A DNA stretch of 64,000 bases, taken from NCBI RefSeq assembly GCF_002898515.1, contig NZ_PPFX01000017.1, positions 1 to 64,000 on the forward strand, given 5' to 3'. The position numbers and the translations under genes are program-made. This document shows positions 55,634 through 64,000 of the stretch, one piece after another (within the stretch, counting starts at the first letter, position 1; every line of letters begins with the position of its first letter). Under the pieces are notes generated by a model that searched no databases, had not been told where the DNA came from, and saw nothing but the letters and a program-made list of their open reading frames with translations. The stretch comes from Geothermobacter hydrogeniphilus (GTDB taxonomy: Bacteria; Desulfobacterota; Desulfuromonadia; Desulfuromonadales; Geothermobacteraceae).

Positions 55634-56497
55634 CTATGCTGAGTGCTGATGTTTTTTCCGCCCGCCGACGACGCGTGGAATACCGGCATAGTCGTCACGG
55701 ACAAAGAGTTCATCCAGCCCGGCCGCGGCGAACAGGCCCCGAACCGCTTCGGCCTGGCCGATGCCGATTTCGACCAGCAGCCAGCCGCCATCCGCCAGGC
55801 AATCGGTCTGGCCGGCCAACGCGCGGTAGGCGTCGAGTCCGTCAGGACCGCCGTCGAGCGCCTCAACCGGTTCGAAATCCCTGACCTCGGGCATCAATGC
55901 GGACAGATCCGCGCGCGGGATATAGGGTGGATTGCTGACGATCATCCGCCACGGCCCCGACGGCAGATCCCGCAGGTCACCCGGCAGCCACTCGATTCGC
56001 TCCGCCAGACCGGTCGACTCGGCATTGCGGGCCGCCAGCTGCAGAGCCGCGCCCGAACGATCGAGACCGGTCAGCCGCAGCATCGGCTTCTCACCGGCCA
56101 GCGCCAGGGCGATGCAACCGCTGCCGGTACCGACATCGAGCACCGCGGCGTCGCTGTCGGGGAGGCGCTTCAGGGCCTCTTCAACCAGAATCTCGGTATC
56201 GGCCCGCGGTACCAGCGCCTCCGGACCGACCTGAAGATCGAGGGTCCAAAAGCCGGCATGGCCGACAATGTGCTGCAACGGTTCACGCTGAGCCCGGCGC
56301 CGCACCCGCTCGCGATAGGCCGCCAACTCGCTCTGCTGCAGGGGACGATCGAAATTCAGGTAGAGACCGACCCGGTCGAGGTCGAGAAGATCGCACAACA
56401 GCAGTTCGGCATCGAGGCGACCATTCTCGACGCCCTTGGATTTAAGATGCGCGGCCGTCCACTGCAGGACCTTGAGAAGCGTCCAGGGTTCTGTCAA
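55634..56497 (-). CDS. prmC: Release factor glutamine methyltransferase
   Basis: A 287-residue SAM-dependent enzyme that methylates the GGQ glutamine of RF1/RF2. N-terminal helical domain (about 1-80), SAM motif DVGTGSGCIAL from residue 121, catalytic N189-P-P-Y192. Its start directly follows the stop of prfA, the gene of its substrate. Confidence 0.96.
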   Translation of the reverse strand: MTEPWTLLKVLQWTAAHLKSKGVENGRLDAELLLCDLLDLDRVGLYLNFDRPLQQSELAAYRERVRRRAQREPLQHIVGHAGFWTLDLQVGPEALVPRADTEILVEEALKRLPDSDAAVLDVGTGSGCIALALAGEKPMLRLTGLDRSGAALQLAARNAESTGLAERIEWLPGDLRDLPSGPWRMIVSNPPYIPRADLSALMPEVRDFEPVEALDGGPDGLDAYRALAGQTDCLADGGWLLVEIGIGQAEAVRGLFAAAGLDELFVRDDYAGIPRVVGGRKKHQHSA

Positions 56498-57565
56498 TCA
56501 CCCCTCCTGACCAGCCAGCAGTTCGGCCTGGCGGTGCGTTACCAGGGACTCGATCACCTCACCAAGATCTCCCTGCATGATCTGCTCAAGCTTGTAGAGG
56601 GTCAACCCGATCCGGTGGTCGGTGCAGCGCCCCTGGGGGAAATTATAGGTTCGGATGCGCTCACTGCGATCACCGCTGCCGACCTGCGACTTGCGGTCAG
56701 CCGCCTGCCGGGCCTGTTGCTCGGCCTGCATCTGGTCGTAAAGGCGGGCCTTCAGGACCTTCATTGCCCGCGCCTTGTTCTTATGCTGGGATTTTTCGTC
56801 CTGGCAGGAAACCACCAGCCCGCTGGGAACGTGGGTCAGGCGAACCGCGGATTCTGTCTTGTTGACATGCTGACCGCCGGCGCCGGAAGCACGAAACAGG
56901 TCGATGCGCAGATCGGCGGGATTGATCTCGATATCGACGTCCTCGGCTTCAGGAAGTACCGCCACGGTGCAGGCGGAGGTGTGAATACGTCCCTGGGCCT
57001 CGGTCTCCGGCACCCGTTGCACCCGGTGGGTACCACTCTCAAAGCGGAGGCGGGAATAGACCTTGTCACCGCTGACCAGAGCCACGACTTCCTTGAAGCC
57101 GCCGGCATCGGACTCGGAGGCGCTGAGCAGTTCAACCTTCCAGCCGACCTTCTCGGCGTACCGGCTGTACATCCGGAACAGGTCGCCGGCAAACAGGGCC
57201 GCCTCGTCACCGCCGGTCCCGGCACGGATCTCGAGAATGACGTTCTTCTCGTCATTGGGGTCGCGCGGCAAGAGCAGCAGCTTCAGCCGTTCGGCCAACG
57301 CGGACATTTCGTTCTCCAACGCGGGGATTTCCTCCCGCGCCATCTCGCGCATGTCCGGATCACTGTCCCTGAGCAGCTCACGGTTGCCTTCAAGCTCTTC
57401 GCCGACCTTCTTGTAGCGGCCGTAGATGCTGACGATTTCGGACAGGTCGGCGTGTTCCCGGCTCAGGGCCAGGTAACGTTGCCGATCGTTGACAACGGCG
57501 GGGTCGGCCAGCAGACCTTCGACCTCACGGAAACGGTCTTCGACTTCATCCAGTTTATGAAACAT
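56498..57565 (-). CDS. prfA: Peptide chain release factor 1
   Basis: A 355-residue RF1 that ends translation at UAA and UAG. GGQ at 230-232 in [15 protein letters not shown], codon-recognition PxT-type motif P186-E-T188, and conserved [22 protein letters not shown] at 57565 gives the normal length; the ribosome site is weak and a repeat element lies just upstream. Confidence 0.97.
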   Translation of the reverse strand: MFHKLDEVEDRFREVEGLLADPAVVNDRQRYLALSREHADLSEIVSIYGRYKKVGEELEGNRELLRDSDPDMREMAREEIPALENEMSALAERLKLLLLPRDPNDEKNVILEIRAGTGGDEAALFAGDLFRMYSRYAEKVGWKVELLSASESDAGGFKEVVALVSGDKVYSRLRFESGTHRVQRVPETEAQGRIHTSACTVAVLPEAEDVDIEINPADLRIDLFRASGAGGQHVNKTESAVRLTHVPSGLVVSCQDEKSQHKNKARAMKVLKARLYDQMQAEQQARQAADRKSQVGSGDRSERIRTYNFPQGRCTDHRIGLTLYKLEQIMQGDLGEVIESLVTHRQAELLAGQEG

Positions 57566-57597
57566 CGCGGGTCCGTCTTCTCGCCTCAGCAGGGTGT

Positions 57598-57727
57598 TGA
57601 AAAAGTCGCGTTCCCCGGGCCGAGCAAAAATGTCCAGATGCAAGGTGTCCGCAACCCTGCGGAATAAGGCGTACCGGAAGGTACGTCGTTGGCGCGGGGG
57701 AAGGGCACGACAAATGGGCGTTTTTCA
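57598..57727. repeat. CAAGGTG-hairpin family element between thyX and prfA
   Basis: Inverted ends TGAAAAAGTCGC and GGGCGTTTTTCA. Core with GCAAGGTG and the hairpin GCGTACCGGAAGGTACGTC. It fills the gap upstream of prfA. Confidence 0.8.
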
Positions 57728-57735
57728 TCAGCCGG

Positions 57736-58422
57736 TCAGAGGTCGGCGTATTCATCCCGCACCTCCCTGATGGCGCCGCAGGTCATCGATCCTTCCGGGC
57801 AGGCGGCCTGCAGACAGCCGGGCCCCGCCGTGGCAAAGATCACCGGGGCGGCCCGCCGGGCGAGGCGCAGCATCTCTTTGGCCATGGCGCGAATCTCCCA
57901 CTGCGCCCGCCGGCAGCAGCGCAAATGAAAAAAATGGTGCAGCTCGCGCGCGTTCATGGTCATCACCAGTTTGGTTTCAACGGCATTGGGCAGCACGAAA
58001 CGCGCGTCCTCGGCCGGCACTCCGGCCTCAAGCAGGCGGGCATAGACCCGTCCGGCCGCGGACATGAAGGACTCGAAATCTTCACGCAACTCGGGGCTGG
58101 CGGCAATCGAGTCGGGCAGCACCGCCGGAAAATCCTCGGCGCTGGACACATAACGCTGGCTCTGTTGAGAAAAGGAGGCGATACGATGCCGCACCAGCTG
58201 GTGGGAACAGGCCCGGCTGATGCCTTCGATACCGAACGTGAACGAGGCATGTTCCAGCACCGAAAAGTGGCCGAGCTTGAGGATCTTTTTCAGCAGCGAA
58301 GCCTGATCCTCGGCCTCTTTGGCCAGCAACTGGTCGATATCGGCGGCCGAATAGCAGAGGCGGGCGGCGGCGGCGCAGGCGCGCTCCGGATCGGGAGTAT
58401 GAGTCAGCAGCTGTACACGCAT
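57736..58422 (-). CDS. thyX: Flavin-dependent thymidylate synthase
   Basis: A 228-residue ThyX that makes dTMP from dUMP using FAD and methylene-tetrahydrofolate. The signature RHRIASFSQQSQRY (residues 78-91) is intact. Conserved NARELHHFFHLRCCRRAQWE is near residue 172. Start at 58422 is by family length; no ribosome site is visible and an upstream start cannot be excluded. A ThyA is not seen in the window. Confidence 0.95.
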   Translation of the reverse strand: MRVQLLTHTPDPERACAAAARLCYSAADIDQLLAKEAEDQASLLKKILKLGHFSVLEHASFTFGIEGISRACSHQLVRHRIASFSQQSQRYVSSAEDFPAVLPDSIAASPELREDFESFMSAAGRVYARLLEAGVPAEDARFVLPNAVETKLVMTMNARELHHFFHLRCCRRAQWEIRAMAKEMLRLARRAAPVIFATAGPGCLQAACPEGSMTCGAIREVRDEYADL

Positions 58423-58537
58423 GGTGGGAGGAAGTACCCCGCGGCACTCCCGTCGGTCGGTAAGCGACACCAGCCGCCGACCGGCAGGCGATGCCCGCAA
58501 AGAGCGGACCCGAATCCCGCGGGCGGCATTCGGGCGG

Positions 58538-58566
58538 AAAAAAGAAGCGGCCCGGCGGGCCGCTTC
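58538..58566 (-). terminator. Terminator after rpmE
   Basis: Minus strand: 10-bp perfect stem GAAGCGGCCC/GGGCCGCTTC with a 3-base loop, followed by six T. Seven bases past the rpmE stop, so thyX must have its own promoter or rely on readthrough. Confidence 0.9.
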
Positions 58567-58572
58567 CAGGCG

Positions 58573-58779
58573 TTACTTGTTCTGGCCGTATTTTTTGCGG
58601 AACCGCTCGATCCGGCCCGCGGTATCGATCAGCTTCTGCTTGCCGGTGAAGAACGGGTGGCAGGCTGAGCAGATTTCCGTGGTGATCTCGCCGCCCCGGG
58701 TCGATCGGGTTTCAAAAGTGTTGCCGCAGTGACACTTGACGGTCACCGCCTCGTACTTGGGATGAATGCCTTCTTTCAT
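58573..58779 (-). CDS. rpmE: Ribosomal protein L31
   Basis: A 68-residue L31 of the zinc-binding type: CHC in [11 protein letters not shown] and CSAC in [18 protein letters not shown] give the four ligands (16, 18, 37, 40 approximately). It ends [10 protein letters not shown] as usual. It has its own promoter and terminator. Confidence 0.97.
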   Translation of the reverse strand: MKEGIHPKYEAVTVKCHCGNTFETRSTRGGEITTEICSACHPFFTGKQKLIDTAGRIERFRKKYGQNK

Positions 58780-58824
58780 GATCTGGACTCCTTGTGCCTG
58801 GCTTCTGTACAGGCGGATTTTTAC

Positions 58825-58874
58825 ACCGTTCGCAGTGAACGGTACTTACTAGCATCTTTGCAGGGTTTTTGCAA
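58825..58874 (-). promoter_or_regulatory. rpmE promoter with inverted repeat at the start site
   Basis: Minus strand: TTGCAA (58869-58874), 17-base spacer, TAGTAA (58846-58851). The expected start falls in a 7-bp inverted repeat ACCGTTC-GCAGT-GAACGGT (58825-58843). It is placed like a repressor operator or a structured 5' end. Confidence 0.6.
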
Positions 58875-58978
58875 CCGGGAATCGACACCGGGAATCGACT
58901 CTTCGGCACCAAAGAAAAAGGCTCCGCGACCGAACCGGGATATCCCGAAGGCGGGAAGACGCGCTGCCGACCCGCGGA

Positions 58979-60226
58979 CTACTTGCCCATATTGTCGAGA
59001 AATTCCTGGTTGCTCTCCGCCTCGCCCAGCTTGTCGAGCAGAAAATCCATGCTGTCGACCACGTTCATGCTCGACAGCACCTTGCGCAGCAGCCAGATGC
59101 GCTGCAGGGCGCCCTTCTCAACCAGCAGCTCCTCACGACGGGTGCCCGACTTGTTGATGTCGATGCAGGGGAAGGTCCTCTTGTCCATCAGCCGGCGATC
59201 AAGGTGCAGTTCCATATTGCCGGTGCCCTTGAATTCCTCAAAAATGACCTCATCCATCTTGCTACCGGTATCAACCAGGGCGGTGGCGATGATGGTCAGG
59301 CTGCCGCCCTCCTCGATATTGCGCGCGGCGCCGAAGAATCGCTTCGGTTTATGCAGGGCGTTGGAATCGACCCCGCCGGAAAGGATCTTGCCGGACGGCG
59401 GCTGGACGGTGTTGTAGGCCCGCGCCAGGCGGGTGATGGAGTCGAGCAGGATGACCACGTCGCGCTTGTGCTCAACCAGGCGGCGCGCCTTTTCGATAAC
59501 CATCTCGGCAACCTGGACGTGGCGGGTGGCCGGTTCGTCGAAGGTCGAGGAAATGACCTCGCCATTGACGCTGCGCTGCATATCGGTCACCTCTTCAGGA
59601 CGTTCATCAATCAGCAGCACGATCAGGTAGGTATCGGGATGGTTGGTGGTGATCGAATTGGCCATATTCTGCAACAACATGGTCTTGCCGGTACGCGGCG
59701 GCGCGACGATCAGGCCCCGCTGGCCCATGCCGATCGGTGTCACCAGGTCGATCACCCGCGCCGGCATGTTGTCAGCGGTGGTCTCCAGGATCAGACGGCG
59801 CTCCGGATAAAGCGGCGTCAGGTTGTCGAACAGAGTCTTGTCGCGGGCAACCTTGGGATCCTCGAAGTTGACCTCGGCAACCTTGAGCAGGGCGAAATAA
59901 CGTTCCCCTTCCTTGGGCGGCCGGATCTGACCCGACACCGTATCACCGGTCTTCAGATTGAAACGGCGGATCTGCGACGGCGAAACGTAAATATCATCCG
60001 GCCCCGGCAGGTAGTTGGCATCGGGAGCACGCAGAAAACCGAATCCATCGGGCAGGATTTCAAGCACTCCCTCGCCATAGATGGCACCATTCTTCTGGGC
60101 GGTCGAGTTGAGGATGGCAAAGATCAGGTCCTGCTTGCGCATCCCCGAGGCCCCTTCGATCTTCAGGTCCTTGGCGATCGCGGAGAGATCACCAATCTTT
60201 TTCTCTTTCAGCTCTTTCAGGTTCAT
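58979..60226 (-). CDS. rho: Transcription termination factor Rho
   Basis: A 415-residue hexameric RNA helicase. N-terminal helical and cold-shock-like RNA-binding domain ([19 protein letters not shown]), then the ATPase: Walker A APPRTGKT near residue 178, [28 protein letters not shown] (Q-loop) and the R-loop region. It is short, without the large insertion of some relatives. Monocistronic, with a hairpin in its leader. Confidence 0.97.
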   Translation of the reverse strand: MNLKELKEKKIGDLSAIAKDLKIEGASGMRKQDLIFAILNSTAQKNGAIYGEGVLEILPDGFGFLRAPDANYLPGPDDIYVSPSQIRRFNLKTGDTVSGQIRPPKEGERYFALLKVAEVNFEDPKVARDKTLFDNLTPLYPERRLILETTADNMPARVIDLVTPIGMGQRGLIVAPPRTGKTMLLQNMANSITTNHPDTYLIVLLIDERPEEVTDMQRSVNGEVISSTFDEPATRHVQVAEMVIEKARRLVEHKRDVVILLDSITRLARAYNTVQPPSGKILSGGVDSNALHKPKRFFGAARNIEEGGSLTIIATALVDTGSKMDEVIFEEFKGTGNMELHLDRRLMDKRTFPCIDINKSGTRREELLVEKGALQRIWLLRKVLSSMNVVDSMDFLLDKLGEAESNQEFLDNMGK

Positions 60227-60266
60227 CGAGACTCCTCATGGCCACCGGCGACGGCATCGGGCGCCG

Positions 60267-60284
60267 ACCCCTGATGACAGGGGT
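60267..60284 (-). other. Hairpin in the rho leader
   Basis: ACCCCTG/CAGGGGT with a 4-base loop, about 40 bases before the rho start codon. rho is autoregulated through its leader in other bacteria, so it may matter, but nothing specific can be shown. Confidence 0.4.
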
Positions 60285-60638
60285 GACGTACAGGTTGACG
60301 GCAGGTGCTTTTTTTCCGGGCATGCGGCCCTGTTGACATAAGTTAGATTATTTTAAAATCGGCTTTATTCTGGGAAAGATATAGGTCTTTATTATGGTGG
60401 GTGCAGCAGTTACCGTCGGATACGACACACAGTATAACAATCACCGGACGGCAGACAAGCAACGCTTGAGTAAATTATTCTTTTCGTTCGACCCGAACCA
60501 ACCCGGTCAGCTCCGGTGAACAGGCAATCTGAATTCAATCAGGCAGGAAACCCAAGTAGACGGACAAACCACTATTAACCCGCCGCCGGATCGATTGTCA
60601 ATCAGAAAACGGCAGAGAATCTTCCCCCGGGTCGACCG
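60285..60638. other. AT-richer intergenic region upstream of rho
   Basis: No gene is supported in these 354 bases. AT-rich stretches at 60340-60400 probably hold the rho promoter (for example TAAAAT at about 60349-60354 on the minus strand), but no convincing -35/-10 pair was found. Confidence 0.4.
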
Positions 60639-61421
60639 CTACCACAGCCCCAGCAACCCGGAACCGAGGGAACTGCTCAGATGTTCGAAGAGATCAGCAT
60701 AAGGTTTCGGATAACTGTCACTGCTGAACAGGTTGCTTTTTTCTTCATTCAGAGTCCGCTCCAACCCCGGAAGGGTGATGTCCCTGATCTTGACCTGGTC
60801 GGTCTTGTTGTAAAAGGCCTCGTCAAAATCAGGGTACTGCAGGTCGAGGAATGTTTCGCTGCCCTCGCCGGGATACTCCCAGACCACCTCGCCATCCGGC
60901 AACACGACCACCGCCTGAACCTGAATGGTCTGATAACTCGCTTCAAGGTAACTGAGCAGGGTTCGGTCACGACGGCTTTCAACCCGGTCGAGACCATTAA
61001 AAATGACAACCAGCAGACCGTCAACGACGTGATCGGCGCACAAGGACGCCACCGCGGCACGATTGAAACGATACTTGCGATAAATTCGGCTTCCCTCCCC
61101 CTCGATGCTCTGTCCAGCAATCAACTGCCGAAAGAGACCGTCGGGAGAGCCCTTCACATCCCTGACATCGAAATAGGTCTTTTCCTTGCGCAGCAGTTCG
61201 ACCAGGCGCTGTTCCTTGTCGACGTTCTGACGCCGCACCATCCGCAGGATCTCCTCTCCCTGCGGATGGTGCGGCAGAGACCCGGGATCAACCAGCAACG
61301 GAACCACCCCCAGGGTCTTGACCTTGCTCTGGTATTCCTTTTTCGGCAGCAGGTAGCTCCCCCCGGAACAACCGGTCAACAGCAGAATCAGCAGCAGGGC
61401 AAATACGCGAACCATGGTCAT
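60639..61421 (-). CDS. Putative outer-membrane or periplasmic lipoprotein
   Basis: A 260-residue lipoprotein: signal with lipobox LLLTGC (Cys18), then a globular domain (VKTLGVVPLLVDPGSLPHHP, VDGLLVVIFNGLDRVESRRD, VQAVVVLPDGEVVWEYPGEG). The last two segments resemble beta-strand regions of GNA1162/YajG-type lipoproteins, but the family is not certain. GGAGATGACC before the ATG fits a ribosome site. Function unknown. Confidence 0.75.
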   Translation of the reverse strand: MTMVRVFALLLILLLTGCSGGSYLLPKKEYQSKVKTLGVVPLLVDPGSLPHHPQGEEILRMVRRQNVDKEQRLVELLRKEKTYFDVRDVKGSPDGLFRQLIAGQSIEGEGSRIYRKYRFNRAAVASLCADHVVDGLLVVIFNGLDRVESRRDRTLLSYLEASYQTIQVQAVVVLPDGEVVWEYPGEGSETFLDLQYPDFDEAFYNKTDQVKIRDITLPGLERTLNEEKSNLFSSDSYPKPYADLFEHLSSSLGSGLLGLW

Positions 61422-61658
61422 CTCCTCTTTTCGGCATCGACAGATGAAGGAAGGAACAGCCGCAGGTGATTATAGCGGATTTTGCACAAAGAGGAAAACA
61501 GGGTTTCCCTCGTTTCGGCCGGGGAGTTCAATCCCCTGCCTCTTGACAGCGAGACGGTCCTGCAGGATGCTAACGACCTGTTGAATAGACATTTATTCAA
61601 TTCAGACAAGTAAGCTCCGGCCCGATTTATTGAACTGTTATTGACAAAGGAGAGCCCC
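61422..61658. promoter_or_regulatory. Divergent regulatory region with inverted repeat
   Basis: A -35-like TTGACA at 61543-61548 without a good -10, and an inverted repeat TTGAATA/TATTCAA (61581-61587 with 61594-61600) about 60 bases before the outer-membrane-type gene. No gene is present. Confidence 0.35.
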
Positions 61659-62459
61659 ATGAACATTCTGTCCCGTCCCCTGTTGATCTGTTTCTTCTGC
61701 CTGGCCCTGCCCCTGACCACCTCCGCCGCCAACCTGCAGCCGCTCGGCATCAAGGACGCCGCCACCCTGGCAAGCGGCACGGGTGAGCTGCGTTTCGGCA
61801 TCGCCTACCTGTCCGACAGCTACCTGCCGTTTCAGCAGCAGAACAGTGACCGTACCCAGGTTTCAGTTCCGGAACTGAACCTGACCCTGGGCCTCGGCAA
61901 GCGGATCGAGGTCGAGGCGATCTACGAATTGCTGCTGGTCGACGAAACCGGCCGGGACTCGGATATCGGCAGCGGGGATCTGCGGCTGGCAACCAAGATC
62001 AACCTGCTCAAGGAAGACCTGCAGCTTCCGGCCATCAGCCTGCGCGTCGCCACCAAGCTTCCCAACGCCAGCCGAACAGACGGTTTCGGCACCGACGAGG
62101 CCGACAATTTCATCGACCTGCTGGCCTCACGCACCTTTCCGACGTTCAGTCTGCACGCCAACCTCGGCCTGGCGATTCTCGGCGACCCGAACGACAGGCA
62201 GGATGACAAACTGCATTACGCCCTTGCCGTCAGCTACCCGTTGCCGGCCCACAACCTCAACCTGCTGGCCGGCATCGAAGGCTATGACTTCGGTGCCGGC
62301 AACCTCAATGACCGCGGCGCCCTGACCGCCGGAGCGCAGATCCGGCTCGGCGGTTCCACCATCGATCTCGGCGCCTCGGTCGGCTACCGCAACCGCAGCG
62401 AAGACTGGGGCCTGCGGGCCGGACTCACCACCCCGTTCGACCTTCCCGAGGGATGGTAA
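61659..62459 (+). CDS. Putative outer-membrane beta-barrel protein
   Basis: A 266-residue exported protein with signal peptide (LLICFFCLALPLTTSA) and many alternating polar/hydrophobic strands (GELRFGIAYLSDS, LNLTLGLGKRIEVEAIYELL, LHYALAVSYPLP, AQIRLGGSTIDLGASVGYR), as in small outer-membrane channels or transporter-like barrels. AAAGGAG precedes the ATG at 61659. Its 3' end overlaps the convergent gluQ gene by 35 bases. Function unknown. Confidence 0.7.
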   Translation: MNILSRPLLICFFCLALPLTTSAANLQPLGIKDAATLASGTGELRFGIAYLSDSYLPFQQQNSDRTQVSVPELNLTLGLGKRIEVEAIYELLLVDETGRDSDIGSGDLRLATKINLLKEDLQLPAISLRVATKLPNASRTDGFGTDEADNFIDLLASRTFPTFSLHANLGLAILGDPNDRQDDKLHYALAVSYPLPAHNLNLLAGIEGYDFGAGNLNDRGALTAGAQIRLGGSTIDLGASVGYRNRSEDWGLRAGLTTPFDLPEGW

Positions 62460-63372
62460 CCGGGTCACATCTTCGGGAACGGCGGGGAATGCTCCTGACG
62501 TCAAAGGAAGACACCCCCCAACGAAGCAGTTCAGCCGGCGGAGCCGATTTCAGCTCCGCCGGCACTTTTTGTCCCAGAAACTCCAGGGCCGCCGCCAGCC
62601 AATCCCCCGCGGCATGAACATCCAACGGCAGAGAACCATGGCGTTTGCTCAGTTTTTCGCCGTCGGCCGCAAGGACCAGGGGCAGGTGCAGGTAATCCGG
62701 CACCTGCCAGCCGAGACACTGGTGCAGGTAAATCTGTCGCGGCGTCGAACCGAGCAGATCGGCCCCCCGCACGACCTGACTGACACCGCAATCATGATCG
62801 TCGACCACCACCGCCAGCTGGTAGGCGAAAAGGCCGTCGGCGCGGCGCAGAACGAAATCCCCAACCACCGTCGCCAGGTGCTGCTCGACGACACCGAAAA
62901 CCAGGTCACAGAAAGTAACCGCCTCGGCCGGCACCCGCAGCCGTTCAGCCCTTGGCCGACGACCGGGAGGAAGCCCGGCTCGACAGGTTCCGGGGTAGAC
63001 CGGTCCCTCCTCCCCGGCGTGGGGAGCACTGGCCAACACCTCCCGGCGACTGCAGCCGCAATCGAAGACCAGGCCACGACCGCGCAACTCGTCCAGTACC
63101 TGCCGATAGCGCTCATCCCGCCGGCTCTGCCAGAGGACCTCCCCGTCCCACTCGAAGCCGCACAATTCCAGGACACGCAGGATCTCGTCCGCCGCCCCGG
63201 GACTCACCCGCGGCCGGTCCAGGTCCTCCATACGCAGCAGCCAGCGTCCTCCGGCGCGGCGGGCCAGGCAGAAACTGCCGACCGCCGCCACCAGCGAGCC
63301 GAAGTGCAGCGGCCCGGTCGGACTCGGCGCGAAGCGACCGACATAGTCAGTTGTTCCGAAATCCTGATTCAC
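62425..63372 (-). CDS. gluQ: Glutamyl-Q tRNA(Asp) synthetase
   Basis: A 315-residue GluRS paralogue without the anticodon-binding domain; it attaches glutamate to queuosine at position 34 of tRNA-Asp. HIGH-type motif FAPSPTGPLHFGS near residue 14, KLSKR near 240, zinc ligands in FDCGCSRREV and YPGTC. Start is GTG at 63372; the in-frame codon two before it is a stop. Upstream is a heptamer tandem repeat whose GAGG units supply the ribosome site. The last 20 or so residues extend past the normal family end into the neighbouring gene's 3' end. Confidence 0.92.
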   Translation of the reverse strand: MNQDFGTTDYVGRFAPSPTGPLHFGSLVAAVGSFCLARRAGGRWLLRMEDLDRPRVSPGAADEILRVLELCGFEWDGEVLWQSRRDERYRQVLDELRGRGLVFDCGCSRREVLASAPHAGEEGPVYPGTCRAGLPPGRRPRAERLRVPAEAVTFCDLVFGVVEQHLATVVGDFVLRRADGLFAYQLAVVVDDHDCGVSQVVRGADLLGSTPRQIYLHQCLGWQVPDYLHLPLVLAADGEKLSKRHGSLPLDVHAAGDWLAAALEFLGQKVPAELKSAPPAELLRWGVSSFDVRSIPRRSRRCDPVTIPREGRTGW

Positions 63373-63425
63373 ACCTCACACCTCACACCTCACACCTCAC
63401 ACCTCACACCTCACACCTCACACCC
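63370..63425. repeat. Heptanucleotide tandem repeat at the gluQ start
   Basis: Seven perfect CACACCT units (63370-63418) and one imperfect unit. On the gluQ strand they read AGGTGTG and include the GTG start and GAGG ribosome-site sequences. The repeat number could vary by slippage. Confidence 0.9.
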
Positions 63426-63510
63426 TGAACATGCCCGCGACTCAAGCAACTGTCAAGAAACTCGCAACACCTCGACTCCCGACGGGACTCACAAAACCGG
63501 AGCCTGGTTA

Positions 63511-63539
63511 TTGACAAAAACAGATATAAAAAGTATTCA
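63511..63539 (+). promoter_or_regulatory. Promoter of the Rrf2 gene
   Basis: Perfect TTGACA (63511-63516), 17-base spacer, TATTCA (63534-63539), about 45 bases before the start codon in an AT-rich stretch. Confidence 0.6.
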
Positions 63540-63583
63540 TAACCGTAATTGTCGTTTTAATCTGCTTTTTTCAGGAGGCCGAT

Positions 63584-64000
63584 GTGCTGATCACCCGAGC
63601 TACAGAATATGCCATTCGCGCGCTGCTCTACCTGGCCAAACAGCCGAAGGGACAGATCGTTCTGAAGAAGGACATCTGCGCCAGCCAGGACATTACCCCG
63701 GCATTTCTGACCAAGATCCTGCAGCCACTGATCAAGGACGGGGTGGTCGGATCGCAGCGGGGTGTCGGCGGCGGATTCTTCCTGATCAAGGATCCCGAAG
63801 AGGTCACTCTGCTGGATGTCGTCAAAGCTGAAGAGGGCCCTCTCTACCTCAACCACTGCATTGCCGAAGCAGGCATCTGCGAACGGGATGTCTTCTGCCC
63901 GATGCACGGCGCCTGGCGCAATATCCGTGAAGAACTGATGCAGACCCTGGCCCGGTACAGTTTCGCCGAACTGGTTGCGATGGAAGAAGAGAACCTCAAG
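63584..64000 (+). CDS. Rrf2/IscR-family regulator (cut by window end)
   Basis: The first 139 codons of an Rrf2 regulator. Start is GTG at 63584 with AGGAGG seven bases upstream; the overlapping ATG two bases earlier hits a stop. Winged helix at about 5-65 (RATEYAIRALLYLA, ITPAFLTKILQPL, SQRGVGGGFFL). Cys92, Cys99 and Cys105 match the three-cysteine [2Fe-2S] site of IscR-like sensors. It probably senses Fe-S status, oxidants or NO; target genes lie beyond the window. Confidence 0.92.
   Translation, partial: MLITRATEYAIRALLYLAKQPKGQIVLKKDICASQDITPAFLTKILQPLIKDGVVGSQRGVGGGFFLIKDPEEVTLLDVVKAEEGPLYLNHCIAEAGICERDVFCPMHGAWRNIREELMQTLARYSFAELVAMEEENLK

Noticed and set aside
63370-63425. CRISPR array
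   Set aside because: The units are contiguous seven-base repeats without spacers. No other regularly spaced repeats were seen in the window.

Overview
The window looks like chromosome from a high-GC Gram-negative bacterium, most likely a member of the Desulfuromonadales (Geobacter/Desulfuromonas relatives). The basis is inference: the order yqeY-cvpA-mutS2-dnaG-rpoD, short-form HisG, a TAXI-type TRAP transporter, a MopE-like metal-binding protein with a c-type heme motif, ElbB, rubredoxin, and a short cysteine-motif protein of a kind I associate with Geobacter relatives. No 16S gene is present, so the assignment is tentative.

Layout. 0-9.3 kb is housekeeping: a minus-strand cluster (EamA transporter, HAD hydrolase, an 89-residue protein, rluD, pgeF) faces a plus-strand run (DUF2059 protein, XRE-cupin regulator, elbB, rubredoxin, lipA, trxB, small protein). 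9.3-21 kb is a type I restriction-modification island, hsdM-hsdS-[accessory genes]-DUF6933-rhuM-hsdR. The accessory part holds a PD-(D/E)XK-like protein, a DUF6088/AbiEi-type protein and an Abi_2 (AbiD/F, HEPN) protein. 21-31 kb carries two small genes, sucA-sucB, a DsbA-like thioredoxin-fold protein, the MopE-like heme protein, a GntR regulator and an aminotransferase. 31-37 kb is the TAXI TRAP system with a UspA protein, a LOG-family protein and a YkgJ-type cysteine-cluster protein. 37.5-47.2 kb contains rnpB, a zinc-ribbon coiled-coil protein, a Nif3-family protein, a CAT-anticodon tRNA and the rpoD/dnaG/mutS2/cvpA/yqeY operon. 47.2-58.8 kb runs hisIE-hisF-[parE/phd]-hisA-hisH-hisB-hisD-hisG-murA-prmC-prfA-thyX-rpmE, read right to left. 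58.9-64 kb has rho, a lipoprotein, an outer-membrane-type protein, gluQ and the start of an Rrf2 regulator.

The most unusual region is the restriction island. HsdM carries an in-frame insertion of about 160 residues that contains a complete DUF559 (Vsr/PD-(D/E)XK-like) nuclease domain. The insertion is bracketed by GC-rich repeats in inverted orientation. A second in-frame insertion, three tandem 45-bp units of the same repeat family, lies further downstream in HsdM, and one more copy sits in frame in HsdR. Downstream of hsdS, a 23-codon fragment of another hsdS 3' end remains just before the DUF6933 gene, showing that the island was rebuilt by recombination. The DUF6088 antitoxin-like gene has no AbiEii partner. 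In that place is a 24-codon ORF joined by ATGA overlaps to both DUF6088 and the Abi_2 gene.

The rest of the window is heavily colonised by palindromic or modular repeats. Almost every junction inside the his cluster holds a different palindromic element, and a toxin-antitoxin pair separates hisF from hisA. A family with the architecture CAAGGCG - central hairpin - GCAACGC occurs at six or seven places, a 262-bp repeat occurs twice, and a 161-bp MITE-like element with CCTGAATCAGT ends occurs twice in opposite orientation. All family names come from reading the protein sequences and have not been checked by database search.
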